Below are positions 17,470-25,968 of a stretch of DNA of 42,068 nucleotides, in pieces. The first letter of the stretch is position 1; each line of letters opens with the position of its first letter. The stretch spans positions 1 through 42,068 of the forward strand of contig NZ_LMUW01000039.1 of NCBI RefSeq assembly GCF_009765735.1. The letters are read 5' to 3'. This DNA is from Xenophilus sp. L33. Its GTDB lineage: Bacteria > Pseudomonadota > Gammaproteobacteria > Burkholderiales > Burkholderiaceae_C. The notes under the pieces are model-generated. The model did not search any database. It saw only the letters and a program-made list of their open reading frames with translations, and was not told where the DNA came from. The translations under genes and the position numbers were made by a program.

Positions 17470-18510
17470 TCAATGCTCTTCATCGGAATGGCCGCTGGCG
17501 AGCGAACGCCAGAGCAGCACCGGCAGCACCAGCGTGAACACGATCACTTCCTTGAAGGCGCTGGCCCAGAAGGAGCCGAAGGATTCGATCACGCCCACGC
17601 CGAGCGCGCCGAGCAGCGCGCCCGGGTAGCTGGCCAGTCCGCCGATGACGCCGGCGACGAAGCCCTTGAGGCCGATCAGGAAGCCCGAGTCGTAGAAGAT
17701 GGTCGTGGTCGGCCCGATCAGCAGCCCGGACAGCGCGCCGATCAGCGCCGCCATCGCGAAGGTCAGGCGGCCGGCGCTTTCGGTCGAGATGCCCATGAGG
17801 CGCGCGCCGAGCCGGTTCACCGCGGTCGCCCGCAGCGCCTTGCCATAGAGCGAGCGCTCGAAGAACAGCCACAGCAGCACGATCAGTGCCGCCGAGGCCA
17901 GGAAGATGATCAGCGCCTGGCCGTTGAGGTTGAGCGGCCCGAGCGGGAAGCGCTCGTCCCAGAATGATGGATTGCGAAAGCCCTCGGCGCCGAAGAAGAG
18001 CAGGCCGAGCCCGGTCATCGCGAAGTGCACGCCGACCGAGACGATCAGCAGCACCAGCGAGCTGGCACCGGCCAGCGACTGGTAGGCCACGCGGTAGGTC
18101 AGCGGCCCGTAGGCGGTGACGATCGCCAGGGTCAGCACCGCCTGCACGAACAGCGGCAGGTTGCGCGGCGCGGCCCAGGCCGAGACCGCGGCGATCACCG
18201 CCGGCAGCACGAACACCTTGAGGCCCGCCTTGAGCGCCGGCAGCGCCTCGCCGCGATGCCGCCAGCTGCCGACCAGCTCCATCAGCGCGGCGACCGCCGC
18301 CAGGATCAGCAGCAGCCAGACGGTGCCCGGCACCTGCCCGGTCTGGAAGATCGCCAGGGTCAGCGCGCCGTAGGCGACGAACTCGCCCTGCGGAATGAAG
18401 ATGACGCGCGTGACCGTGAACACCAGCACGATGCCCATGCCGAGCAGCGCGTAGATCGCCCCGTTCGTGAGTCCGTCCAGCGTCAGGATGCTGGCAATCG
18501 AGAAATCCAT
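17470..18510 (-). CDS. livH: Branched-chain amino acid-type ABC transporter permease LivH
   Basis: 346 residues, hydrophobic throughout with about 8-9 membrane segments. The opening LTLDGLTNGAIYALLGMGIVLVFTVTRVIFIPQGEFVAYGAL is the LivH signature. The cytoplasmic coupling loop region GKALRATAVNRLGARLMGISTESAGRLTFAMAALIGALSGLL is also typical. A somewhat long insert (about residues 75-110, GSWRHRGEALPALKAGLKVF) distinguishes it from the E. coli protein of about 308 residues. It forms the membrane channel with the LivM half of the adjacent fusion. It lies 22 bases after the binding-protein gene and 1 base before the fusion gene. Cargo is inferred from operon context. Confidence 0.9.
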   Translation of the reverse strand: MDFSIASILTLDGLTNGAIYALLGMGIVLVFTVTRVIFIPQGEFVAYGALTLAIFQTGQVPGTVWLLLILAAVAALMELVGSWRHRGEALPALKAGLKVFVLPAVIAAVSAWAAPRNLPLFVQAVLTLAIVTAYGPLTYRVAYQSLAGASSLVLLIVSVGVHFAMTGLGLLFFGAEGFRNPSFWDERFPLGPLNLNGQALIIFLASAALIVLLWLFFERSLYGKALRATAVNRLGARLMGISTESAGRLTFAMAALIGALSGLLIGPTTTIFYDSGFLIGLKGFVAGVIGGLASYPGALLGALGVGVIESFGSFWASAFKEVIVFTLVLPVLLWRSLASGHSDEEH

Positions 18511-18532
18511 GGCGGGGCTTCGCGGTACGCGT

Positions 18533-19669
18533 TTACTGTTCGACCTTGAATTCGCCGTTGACGACCTTCAGCATCACGCCGGTCTCGTTGGTGTAGCCCC
18601 AGTGGTCGGTCGGCGTCCAGTCGATCACGCCGTGCGCCAGCACCGTGCGGCCCATCGTCTCGAGCGCGTCGCGCAGCGCCGCACGGAATTCCGGCGTGCC
18701 CGGCTGGCCCTTCTTGAGCGCGATCGGCACCGCCTTCTCGAGCACCACCGCGGCGTCCGAGCCGTGGCCGGCGAACTGGTTGCGCGAGCCCGGGCCGTAG
18801 GCCTTCTCGTAGGTGTTCACGAAGGCCACCGCCATCTGCTTGGACGGATGGCTGTCGGGCAACTGCTCGGCGATGACCGCCGGGCCGGACACCACGAAGG
18901 TGCCGTCGGCGTCCTTGCCGGCGGTCTTCATGAGGTCGCGCGTGGCGGCCGCGTGCGTCTGGTAGATCTTGCCCTTGTAGCCGCGCTCCATGATCGCCTT
19001 CTCGGGCATGCCCGCGCCGCTGCCGGAGGCCACGATCAGGATCGCGTCCGGGTTGGCCGAGGTGAGCTTGAGCGCCTGCGCGGTCACGCTGGTGTCGGCG
19101 CGCGCGAAGCGCTCGGTGCCGACGATCGTGATGCCGTTCTTCGCGGCCTCGGCGGTGAAGTCCTTCAGCCAGCCTTCGCCATAGGCGTCGGTGTAGCCGA
19201 GGAAGCCGACCGTCTTCACGCCCTGCTTCTTCATGTGGGCGACCATCGCCACCGCCATCACGGCGTTCGACTGCGGCAGGCGGAACATCCACTTGTCCTT
19301 GCCCGGCGGCAGCACCGCCGGCGCGGTCGAGATCTGCGGCGTGCCCGATTCGGCGGCCACGTCGGCCATCGGGATCGCGACCGGCGTCGCGGTCGAGCCG
19401 ACGATGACGTCGACCTTGTCCTCGGTCACCAGGCGCTGCGTGTCCTTGACGCCGGTGGTCGGGTCGCTGGCGTCGTCGAGCACGATCACCTTCACGTTCT
19501 GGCCGGCGATGGTCTTGGGCCACAGCGCGACCGCGTTCTTCACCGGGATGCCGAGGCCGGAGGCCGGGCCGGTCAAGGGCTGCACCACGCCGATGGTGAG
19601 GTCGGCATGGGCGGTGCCGAGCACCAGCATCGCGGCCAGTGCGGCCAGGGTCGTCTTGGTGAACTTCAT
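18533..19669 (-). CDS. ABC transporter periplasmic substrate-binding protein (LivK/type I fold)
   Basis: 378 residues. A signal peptide MKFTKTTLAALAAMLVLGTAHA is cleaved after about residue 22. The mature protein has the type I periplasmic binding fold of the LivK/aromatic-acid group: LTIGVVQPLTGPASGLGIPVKNAVALWPK, VIVLDDASDPTTGVKDTQRLVTEDKVDVIVGS, and VGFLGYTDAYGEGWLKDF. GGAGA lies before the ATG at 19669. Related proteins in Rhodopseudomonas and Burkholderiales bind p-coumarate, caffeate or benzoates, and the neighbouring CoA ligase makes a hydroxycinnamate-like ligand plausible here; sequence alone does not prove it. It is 35 bases after the SDR gene in the operon. Confidence 0.9.
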   Translation of the reverse strand: MKFTKTTLAALAAMLVLGTAHADLTIGVVQPLTGPASGLGIPVKNAVALWPKTIAGQNVKVIVLDDASDPTTGVKDTQRLVTEDKVDVIVGSTATPVAIPMADVAAESGTPQISTAPAVLPPGKDKWMFRLPQSNAVMAVAMVAHMKKQGVKTVGFLGYTDAYGEGWLKDFTAEAAKNGITIVGTERFARADTSVTAQALKLTSANPDAILIVASGSGAGMPEKAIMERGYKGKIYQTHAAATRDLMKTAGKDADGTFVVSGPAVIAEQLPDSHPSKQMAVAFVNTYEKAYGPGSRNQFAGHGSDAAVVLEKAVPIALKKGQPGTPEFRAALRDALETMGRTVLAHGVIDWTPTDHWGYTNETGVMLKVVNGEFKVEQ

Positions 19670-19704
19670 CTTGTTGTCTCCGGAGCGGTTGGGAAAAAGG
19701 GGGC

Positions 19705-20469
19705 TCAGCGCGGCGCCATGCGCAGTGCGCCGTCGAGCCGGATCACTTCGCCGTTGAGGTGGCCGTTGGTGACGATGTGGCAGGCCAGCTCGGCGAATTC
19801 CGAAGGCTTGCCCAGGCGCGGCGGGAACGGGATCGAGGCGGCCAGCGACTGCTGGATCGGCTCCGGCAGGCTCTTGAGCAGCGGCGTGGCGAAGAGGCCC
19901 GGCGCGATGGTGCACACGCGGATGCCGTGCTGCGCCAGGTCGCGCGCCATCGGCAGGGTCATGCCGACCAGGCCGCCCTTGCTCGCGCTGTAGGCCTGCT
20001 GGCCGACCTGGCCGTCGAAGGCCGCGACCGAGGCGGTGAACAGCATCACGCCGCGCTCGCCGCCGTCCACCGGCTCCAGCTTGGCGCAGCGCGCCGCGAA
20101 CAGCCGGCTGATGTTGTAGGCGCCGACCAGGTTGACGTTGACCACGCGCACGAAGTCTTCGAGCGGCGCGGCGCTGCCGTCCTTGCCGACGATGCGCTTG
20201 GCGGTGCCGATGCCGGCGACGTTCATCAGGATGCGGGCCGGGCCGTGCGCGGCCTCGGCCTTGGCCAGCGCCACTTCGACGCTGTCGGTGTTGGTGATGT
20301 CGCACACGCACGCCACGCCGCCGATCTCCACGGCGACCTTCTCGGCCAGCTGGGCATTGACGTCGAGCACCGCGACCTTGGCGCCGAGGCGTGCCAGTTC
20401 GCGCGCGGTGGCTTCGCCGAGGCCGGATGCGCCGCCGGTGACGAGTGCGGCTTGTCCCTGGATGTTCAT
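19705..20469 (-). CDS. SDR family 3-hydroxyacyl-CoA dehydrogenase
   Basis: 254 residues, classical short-chain dehydrogenase. The cofactor motif is TGGASGLG near residues 11-18, with D after the second strand (VAVLDVNA), which favours NAD over NADP. NVAGIG replaces the NNAG motif. The catalytic Ser lies in LFTASVAAFDGQVGQQ and the YxxxK in AYSASKGG. The best-matching subgroup is the 3-hydroxyacyl-CoA dehydrogenase type II/HSD10-like set. In this operon it would oxidise the 3-hydroxy-3-arylpropanoyl-CoA made by the hydratase to the 3-oxo thioester, the CouN-like step. AAGGAG lies 8 bases before the ATG. It is 25 bases after the ligase gene. Confidence 0.9.
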   Translation of the reverse strand: MNIQGQAALVTGGASGLGEATARELARLGAKVAVLDVNAQLAEKVAVEIGGVACVCDITNTDSVEVALAKAEAAHGPARILMNVAGIGTAKRIVGKDGSAAPLEDFVRVVNVNLVGAYNISRLFAARCAKLEPVDGGERGVMLFTASVAAFDGQVGQQAYSASKGGLVGMTLPMARDLAQHGIRVCTIAPGLFATPLLKSLPEPIQQSLAASIPFPPRLGKPSEFAELACHIVTNGHLNGEVIRLDGALRMAPR

Positions 20470-20494
20470 GGGGTGTCTCCTTGGTGGGTCTGGG

Positions 20495-22354
20495 TTAGCG
20501 GGGTTGCCGGGTGAAGGGCAGGGTGCCGGCGTGCAAGGCGTCGGCGACCGCCGCGCGGTGCTTGAGCACCGAGCGCTGGTTGATCGATCCCTTGTCGGTG
20601 ACCTCGCCCTTGTCGATCGAGGGCGGCTCGGCCACCAGGTGCGCGCGGGCGATGCGGTTGGCGCTGCCGGTGCTGCCGGCGGCCAGGGTGTCGAGCAGTT
20701 GCTGCAGCCAGGCCTGCACCGGCTCGCTCTCGAGCACCTGCGCGAGCGGCGCGTCGGGCGCCAGGCCCGCGAGGCCCCGCACCGCCTGCGTCGGGAAGAT
20801 CAGCGCGCCGACTTCCTTCAGGTTGATGCCGGTCAGCACCGCGTCCTGCACGTATGGCGCGCCGGCGGCGATCACCTTGGCGCGCAGCGGGCCGACGCTC
20901 ACGAAGGTGCCGGTGGCGAGCTTGAAGTCTTCCGCGATGCGGCCGTCGAAGCGCAACCCCTTGTGGTGGTTCGCGGGATCGATCCAGGTGACCGCGTCGC
21001 CGGTGGCGAAGAAGCCTTCCTCGTCGAAGGCCTCGGCGGTGGCTTCCGGCGCGCGCCAGTAGCCGGGCGTGATGTTGGGGCCGCGGTAGCGCACCTCGGT
21101 CTTGCCGTCGACCTCGACCAGCTTCAGCTCGATGCCGGGTGCCGGCAGCCCGAGGTCGCCCGACTGCACGTGCGGGCCGGTGATGTAGAGCGCGAACGGG
21201 CTCGACTCCGTCATCCCGAGGCCGGTGCCCATCACGATGCGCTCGCCGAGCTCGGCTTCCTGGGTCTTGTGCAGGCTGTCCCAGACCGGCTGCGACAGCG
21301 CCGCGCCGGCATAGAAGAAGAGCTTGACCCGCGACAGCAGGTTGCGGCGCAACTCGGCGTCGGTCTCCATCGCCAGCGCGATCGCCTCGAAGCCGGTCGG
21401 CACGTTGAAGTAGACGGTCGGCGCGATCTCGCGCAGGTTGCGCAGCGTCTCGGCCATGCCGTTCGGCGTCGGCTTGCCGTCGTCGATATAGAGCGTGCCG
21501 CCGTTGTCCAGCACGATGCCGACGTTGTGGTTGCCGCCGAAGGTGTGGTTCCAGGGCAGCCAGTCGACCAGCACCGGCGGCTCGTCCTTGAGCGCGGGGA
21601 TCGAATGGCGCAGCTGCTGCTGGTTGGCGCACCACATGCGATGCGTGTTGATCACCGCCTTCGGCAGCTTGGTCGAGCCGGAGGTGAAGAGGAACTTGGT
21701 GATCGTGTCGGGCCCGGTGGCGCGCAGCGCGGCGTCGACCGCGTCGGTGGCCGGCGTGGCCAGCAGGTCGGCGAAGGCGGCGGTGGTGCGGCCTTCGAGC
21801 GAGCCGGCGCCGAGCACCACCTCGACGTCCGGCGCCACCGTGGCCGCGATCGCGCGGCCGTAGCGGGCGCCGTCGGCGGCGAAGACCAGGCCCGGCGTCA
21901 GCGTGCCCAGCACGTGGCGCAGCTTGTCGAAGTCCTGGCTCACCAGCGAATAGGGCGGCGAGACCGGGCAGTAGGGCACGCCGGCGACCAGGCAGCCGAG
22001 CGCCATCAGCGCATGCTCGATGCCGTTCTCGCTCAGGATCGCGACCGGCCGCTCGGCGTCCAGGCCGCGGTCGAGCAGCGCCTGCGCGATGTTGCGGGCG
22101 CTGCGAAGCGCCTCGGCATAGGAGACGCGGATCCAGTCGCCGGTGCGGCCGTCGGCCAGCTTCTCGCGGCGGGCGATGAAAGTGCGCTCGGGTGCCACCG
22201 CGGCCCAGTGCAAGAGCCGGTCGGTCATGCGCTCGCAGTGCGCGTCGAGCGGCACCTCGGCCTTCAGGTAGCTGGTGCCGGGGGCGCCTTCGCGCAGCAC
22301 GGCGCGGGTCACGCCGAAGGCCAGCGGCCGGTAGCGGATGCCTTCGGCGGTCAC
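20495..22354 (-). CDS. fcs: Feruloyl-CoA synthase-type acyl-CoA ligase
   Basis: 619 residues, an ANL-superfamily adenylating enzyme. The P-loop is FLFTSGSTKLPKAVINTHRMWCANQQQ, whose NTHRMxCxNQQ part is characteristic of feruloyl-CoA synthases. Further motifs are GTGLGMTESSPF, FFATGDAVTWID, and the subgroup-specific FDGRIAEDFKLATGTFVSVGPLRAKVI. The catalytic lysine lies in EVTDKGSINQRSVLKHR. The start is GTG at 22354, overlapping the hydratase stop as GTGA; no ATG fits. It should form CoA thioesters of ferulate, p-coumarate, caffeate or similar phenylpropenoates using ATP. The exact substrate is not fixed by sequence. It is the second gene of the operon, between hydratase and dehydrogenase. 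Confidence 0.88.
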   Translation of the reverse strand: MTAEGIRYRPLAFGVTRAVLREGAPGTSYLKAEVPLDAHCERMTDRLLHWAAVAPERTFIARREKLADGRTGDWIRVSYAEALRSARNIAQALLDRGLDAERPVAILSENGIEHALMALGCLVAGVPYCPVSPPYSLVSQDFDKLRHVLGTLTPGLVFAADGARYGRAIAATVAPDVEVVLGAGSLEGRTTAAFADLLATPATDAVDAALRATGPDTITKFLFTSGSTKLPKAVINTHRMWCANQQQLRHSIPALKDEPPVLVDWLPWNHTFGGNHNVGIVLDNGGTLYIDDGKPTPNGMAETLRNLREIAPTVYFNVPTGFEAIALAMETDAELRRNLLSRVKLFFYAGAALSQPVWDSLHKTQEAELGERIVMGTGLGMTESSPFALYITGPHVQSGDLGLPAPGIELKLVEVDGKTEVRYRGPNITPGYWRAPEATAEAFDEEGFFATGDAVTWIDPANHHKGLRFDGRIAEDFKLATGTFVSVGPLRAKVIAAGAPYVQDAVLTGINLKEVGALIFPTQAVRGLAGLAPDAPLAQVLESEPVQAWLQQLLDTLAAGSTGSANRIARAHLVAEPPSIDKGEVTDKGSINQRSVLKHRAAVADALHAGTLPFTRQPR

Positions 22355-23124
22355 GGCTTGCCCACCTTGTTGGCGCGGCCTTCGAGGAAGGCGCGCACGC
22401 GCTCCTTGGCCTCTGGCGCGCTCTGGGCGATGCCGGCCATCAGCGCCTCGGTGAAGAAGCCGTGGTCGGCGCCCTGCTCGGCGATGCGCGGCAGCGCATG
22501 CATCAGCGCGTAGTTGGTCAGCGGCGCGTTGGTCGCGACCCGCTTGGCGATCTCGACCGCCTTGTCGAAGGCGGTGCCTTCGGGCACCAGGTACTGGGCG
22601 AAGCCGGCGCGTTCGCCGTCCTCGGCGTTGTAGACGCGGCCGGTCATCATCATGTCGGTCATGCGCGCCGCGCCGATCAGCTTCGGGATCCGCACCGAGC
22701 CGCCGCCGCCGACGAAGATGCCGCGCGAGCCTTCCGGCAGTGCGTAGAAGGTGGTGCTGTCGGCCACGCGGATGTGGCAGGCGCTGGCCAGCTCGAGGCC
22801 GCCGCCGACCACCGCGCCGTGCAGCGCCGCGATCACCGGCACCGGGCCGTGCTGCACCAGTTCGAGCGCCGCATGCCACATGCGCGAATGCAGGAGGCCC
22901 TGGCCGGCGTCGCGCTCCTTCAGTTCCGACAGGTCGAGGCCGGCGCAGAAGTGCGGGCCCTCGCCGTCGATGACCGCCGCGCGCACCGTCTCGGGCAGGC
23001 CCTCGAAGGTGTCGCGCAGGGCCAGGATCAGGCCGTCGGACAAGGCGTTGCGCTTGGCGCCGCGGGTGAGGCGGATGATGGCGATGTCGCCCTGGAGCTC
23101 GAGCTGAAGATCGGTGTGGGTCAT
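22351..23124 (-). CDS. Enoyl-CoA hydratase (crotonase family)
   Basis: 257 residues of the crotonase fold. The oxyanion hole is supplied by GPHFCAGLDLSEL and AALHGAVVGGGLELASACHIRVAD. Both general acid/base glutamates of true hydratases are present: E111 in GGGLELA and E131 in ALPEGSRGIF. Feruloyl-CoA hydratase/lyases are reported to have serine at the first of these positions, so simple hydration is favoured over chain cleavage to vanillin. It would convert aryl-acryloyl-CoA to the 3-hydroxy thioester (CouM-like). It is the promoter-proximal gene of the nine-gene operon and its stop overlaps the ligase GTG start. GGAA lies about 9 bases before the ATG. Confidence 0.9.
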   Translation of the reverse strand: MTHTDLQLELQGDIAIIRLTRGAKRNALSDGLILALRDTFEGLPETVRAAVIDGEGPHFCAGLDLSELKERDAGQGLLHSRMWHAALELVQHGPVPVIAALHGAVVGGGLELASACHIRVADSTTFYALPEGSRGIFVGGGGSVRIPKLIGAARMTDMMMTGRVYNAEDGERAGFAQYLVPEGTAFDKAVEIAKRVATNAPLTNYALMHALPRIAEQGADHGFFTEALMAGIAQSAPEAKERVRAFLEGRANKVGKP

Positions 23125-23146
23125 GATTGCGTTCCGGAGTGGGATC

Positions 23147-23176
23147 GATTATGGTTATAGAAAATAATCAATTCAA
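23147..23176 (-). promoter_or_regulatory. Sigma70 promoter overlapped by a probable MarR operator
   Basis: On the minus strand TTGAAT (23176-23171) and CATAAT (23153-23148) are separated by exactly 17 bases, a good sigma70 promoter firing into the hydratase gene. An inverted repeat GATTAT-N11-ATAATC (23147-23169) covers most of the spacer and the whole -10. A repressor on it would block RNA polymerase. The region is much more AT-rich than its surroundings. Binding by the operon's MarR protein is inferred. Confidence 0.65.
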
Positions 23177-23238
23177 GCCGCATCGATCGCTTGCGGCCTA
23201 GGACTTACCCTTAGCCATCGAACGTCGGAGACAACGCC

Positions 23239-24105
23239 ATGGACCATCGAAACCTGATCGCGATCGACACCCACACCCACGCAGAAATCAGCTGCTGGAA
23301 CCCTTTCGACAACTACGGCGAGGAATACGACCGCGCCGCCGACAAATACTTCAAGGCCGGCCGCCGCCCGACCATCCAGGAAAGCATCGACTACTACCGC
23401 GAACGCAAGATCGGCCTGGTGATGTTCATGGTCGACGCCGAGTCGAACATGGGCCGGCGCCGCATCCCGAACGAGGAGATCGCCGAGCACGCGCAGAAGA
23501 ACGCGGACATGATGATCGCCTTCGCCAGCATCGATCCGCACAAGGGCAAGATGGGCGCGCGCGAGGCCAGGAGGCTGATCGAGGAATACGGCGTCAAGGG
23601 CTTCAAGTTCCATCCGACGGTGCAGGGCTACCACCCGTACGACAAAATGGCCTGGCCCATCTACGACGTCATCGCCGAATACAAGCTGCCGGCGGTCTTC
23701 CACACCGGCCACAGCGGCATCGGCTCGGGCATGCGCTGCGGCGGCGGCCTGCGGCTCGAATACAGCAACCCGATGCACCTGGACGACGTCGCGATCGACT
23801 TCCCCGACATGCAGATCGTCATGGCGCACCCGAGCTTCCCGTGGCAGGACGAGGCGCTCAGCGTCGCCACCCACAAGCCCAACGTCTGGATCGACCTCTC
23901 CGGCTGGAGCCCGAAGTATTTCCCGAAGCAGCTGGTGCAGTACGCCAACACGCTGCTCAAGGACCGCGTGCTCTTCGCCAGCGACTACCCGCTGATCACG
24001 CCCGACCGCTGGCTCAAGGACTTCGAGGACGCCGGCTTCAAGCCCGAGGTGATGCCCGGCATCCTGAAGGGCAACGCGGTGCGGCTGCTGAAGCTGGACG
24101 CGTAG
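23239..24105 (+). CDS. Amidohydrolase family protein, CouO-like
   Basis: 288 residues of the amidohydrolase_2 (ACMSD-like) TIM-barrel class. The strand-1 metal motif is D10-T-H12-T-H14; further candidate ligands are H125 (KFHPT), H155/H158 (FHTGHSG), H197 (MAHPSFPW) and the strand-8 aspartate D249 (LFASDYPL). In Rhodococcus jostii RHA1, CouO of this superfamily performs the hydrolytic deacetylation of aryl-3-oxopropanoyl intermediates and needs the equivalent strand-8 Asp (D257). Gene context (CoA ligase, hydratase, SDR, MarR) matches that system. GGAG lies 9 bases before the ATG. It is divergent from the operon and shares its control region. Decarboxylase activity, as in ACMSD, is the main alternative. 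Confidence 0.82.
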   Translation: MDHRNLIAIDTHTHAEISCWNPFDNYGEEYDRAADKYFKAGRRPTIQESIDYYRERKIGLVMFMVDAESNMGRRRIPNEEIAEHAQKNADMMIAFASIDPHKGKMGAREARRLIEEYGVKGFKFHPTVQGYHPYDKMAWPIYDVIAEYKLPAVFHTGHSGIGSGMRCGGGLRLEYSNPMHLDDVAIDFPDMQIVMAHPSFPWQDEALSVATHKPNVWIDLSGWSPKYFPKQLVQYANTLLKDRVLFASDYPLITPDRWLKDFEDAGFKPEVMPGILKGNAVRLLKLDA

Positions 24106-24117
24106 CGCCCACTGCCA

Positions 24118-25968
24118 TCACGGAAGCTGCTCGGCTTCCTCTTCCTGCCGGTCCCACACCACGCCCGAGCGGCGGTGGCGCTCCTCGCGCTCGCGTGTCA
24201 TCTGTTCCTGGAACTGCGCGCGGCCTTCCTTGGCCACGGCCACCAGCTTGGCGCGGTCGCCCTTGTAGTGCGGGTAGGTCTTGTGCATGAGCTGGATGTT
24301 GCGCAGCCGGAACTGCATCGCGCTCTCGCGCGCCTCGTGCGCCGGCCAGCCGAGCTCCTCCAGCACCGAGCGGGCGCTGCGCAGCGACGACTCGAAGACC
24401 TCGCGCTCGATGTGCTCCACCTTGCGGTCGAGCAGCTGGTAGGCGTGGGTCACGTTGCGCGCGCGGGCGACGATCTTGGCCTGCGGGAAGTGCACGCGCG
24501 CCAGGTCGACGATCTTCAGCGACTGCTCCATGTCGTCGACCGCCACCACCAGCACCTTGGCGGTCGCGGCGCCGGCGGTGCGCAGCAGGTCGAGCCGCGT
24601 GGCGTCGCCGTAGAAGACGCGGAAGCCGAATTCGCGCAGCGACTCGATCGTGTCCGGGTCGTGGTCGAGCACCGTGATCTTCAGGTTCTGCGCGTCCATC
24701 ATGCGACCGATGATCTGGCCGTAGCGGCCGAAGCCGCAGATCAGCACCTTGGCATCCTGCTGCTCCGAGATTTCCTTGAGCGTGGTCGGCGCATGCGCGC
24801 TGTAGTGCGGCATGACCCACTTGTCGATCGCCACCAGCAGCAGCGGCGACAGCAGCATCGACAGCGCCACCGCGCCGATCAGGAAGGACGCCGCCGCGTG
24901 CGGCAGCACGTCCGGCCCGGCCGCCTGGAACACCACGAAGGCGAATTCGCCGCCCTGCGCCAGCAGCAGCGTGAATACCGGCCGCTGCTGGTAGGGCACG
25001 TCCATCGCCTTCGCCAGCCCGTAGATGACGACGAACTTCAGCGCCATGAAGCCGACCACCACCAGCGCCATCAGCATCGGATTGGCCAGCAGCACGCCGA
25101 AGTCGATGCTCATGCCCACCGCGATGAAGAAGAGGCCGAGCAGCAGTCCCTTGAAGGGCTCGATGTCGGTTTCCAGCTCGCGCCGGTATTCGCTCTCGGC
25201 CAGCAGCACGCCGGCCAGGAAAGCGCCGAGCGCCATCGACAGCCCGATGAATTGCATCAGCGCCGCGATCGCGACCACCAGCAGCAGCGAGGTGGCGGTG
25301 AAGATCTCGGGCGTGTTGCTGCGGGCGATCCAGCGCAGCAGCGGCCGCAGGGCCAGCCGGCCGCCGACCACCACCGCGGCGATCACCGCAATGATCCTGA
25401 GGCCTTCCAGCGCGCGGTCCAGGCCCGAATGGTCGACGCCGGTGGAACCGACTGCCAGCACGGGCAGCAGCGCCAGGATCGGGATCGCCGCCACGTCCTG
25501 GAACAGCAGGATCGAGAAGCCGGCCTGGCCGCTCGGCGTCGGCAGCAGGTTGCGCTCGCCGAAGACCTGCAGCGCGATCGCGGTCGACGACAGCGCCAGC
25601 CCGAGCGCCGCCACCAGCGCCACGCGCCAGCTGGCGCCGGCCGCGAAGCCGACCAGGAACAGCACCGCCGCGCAGGCCAGCACCTGCGCCGAGCCCCAGC
25701 CGAAGATCGGCCGCCGCAGGCTCCACAGGCGCGTCGGCTCCAGTTCCAGCCCGACCAGGAACAGCATCAGCACCACGCCGAATTCGGCGAAGTGCAGGAT
25801 GTCCTCGACGTTGGTGACCAGCCCCAGGCCCCAGGGCCCGATCGCGATGCCGGCCACCAGGTAGCCGATGATCGAGCCGAGCCCGAGCTTCTTGGAGAGC
25901 GGCACGACGATCACCGCCGCCGCCAGGTAGATGAGCGAATTGACCAGCCAGGAGGGCGCGTGTTCCAT
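24118..25968 (-). CDS. kefC: Glutathione-regulated potassium-efflux system protein KefC-type (CPA2 antiporter)
   Basis: 616 residues. The N-terminal ~385 residues form a 12-13-segment CPA2 monovalent cation:proton antiporter domain, with SIIGYLVAGIAIGPWGLGL, GVVLMLFLVGLELEP and the core SILLFQDVAAIPILALLP. A cytoplasmic RCK/KTN Rossmann domain follows (CGFGRYGQIIGRMMDAQNLKITVLDHDPD, then FGFRVFYGDATRLDLLRTAGA). A charged, helical C-terminal tail ends the protein. The start at 25968 has GGAAGAAG upstream and overlaps the kefF stop (TGATG). KefC proteins are normally gated by glutathione and its adducts and protect against electrophiles. Convergent with the amidohydrolase gene, 12 bases apart. 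Confidence 0.9.
   Translation of the reverse strand: MEHAPSWLVNSLIYLAAAVIVVPLSKKLGLGSIIGYLVAGIAIGPWGLGLVTNVEDILHFAEFGVVLMLFLVGLELEPTRLWSLRRPIFGWGSAQVLACAAVLFLVGFAAGASWRVALVAALGLALSSTAIALQVFGERNLLPTPSGQAGFSILLFQDVAAIPILALLPVLAVGSTGVDHSGLDRALEGLRIIAVIAAVVVGGRLALRPLLRWIARSNTPEIFTATSLLLVVAIAALMQFIGLSMALGAFLAGVLLAESEYRRELETDIEPFKGLLLGLFFIAVGMSIDFGVLLANPMLMALVVVGFMALKFVVIYGLAKAMDVPYQQRPVFTLLLAQGGEFAFVVFQAAGPDVLPHAAASFLIGAVALSMLLSPLLLVAIDKWVMPHYSAHAPTTLKEISEQQDAKVLICGFGRYGQIIGRMMDAQNLKITVLDHDPDTIESLREFGFRVFYGDATRLDLLRTAGAATAKVLVVAVDDMEQSLKIVDLARVHFPQAKIVARARNVTHAYQLLDRKVEHIEREVFESSLRSARSVLEELGWPAHEARESAMQFRLRNIQLMHKTYPHYKGDRAKLVAVAKEGRAQFQEQMTREREERHRRSGVVWDRQEEEAEQLP

Noticed and set aside
15639..17537. 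Plus-strand open frame of over 600 codons opposite the LivM-LivG fusion
   Set aside because: No recognisable domain, His/Gln/Arg-rich; pure GC-driven shadow of the real transporter gene.
22351..23124. Feruloyl-CoA hydratase/lyase (vanillin-forming) as identity of the crotonase gene
   Set aside because: The first active-site position carries glutamate rather than the serine reported for that enzyme, and the SDR and amidohydrolase neighbours fit beta-oxidation.
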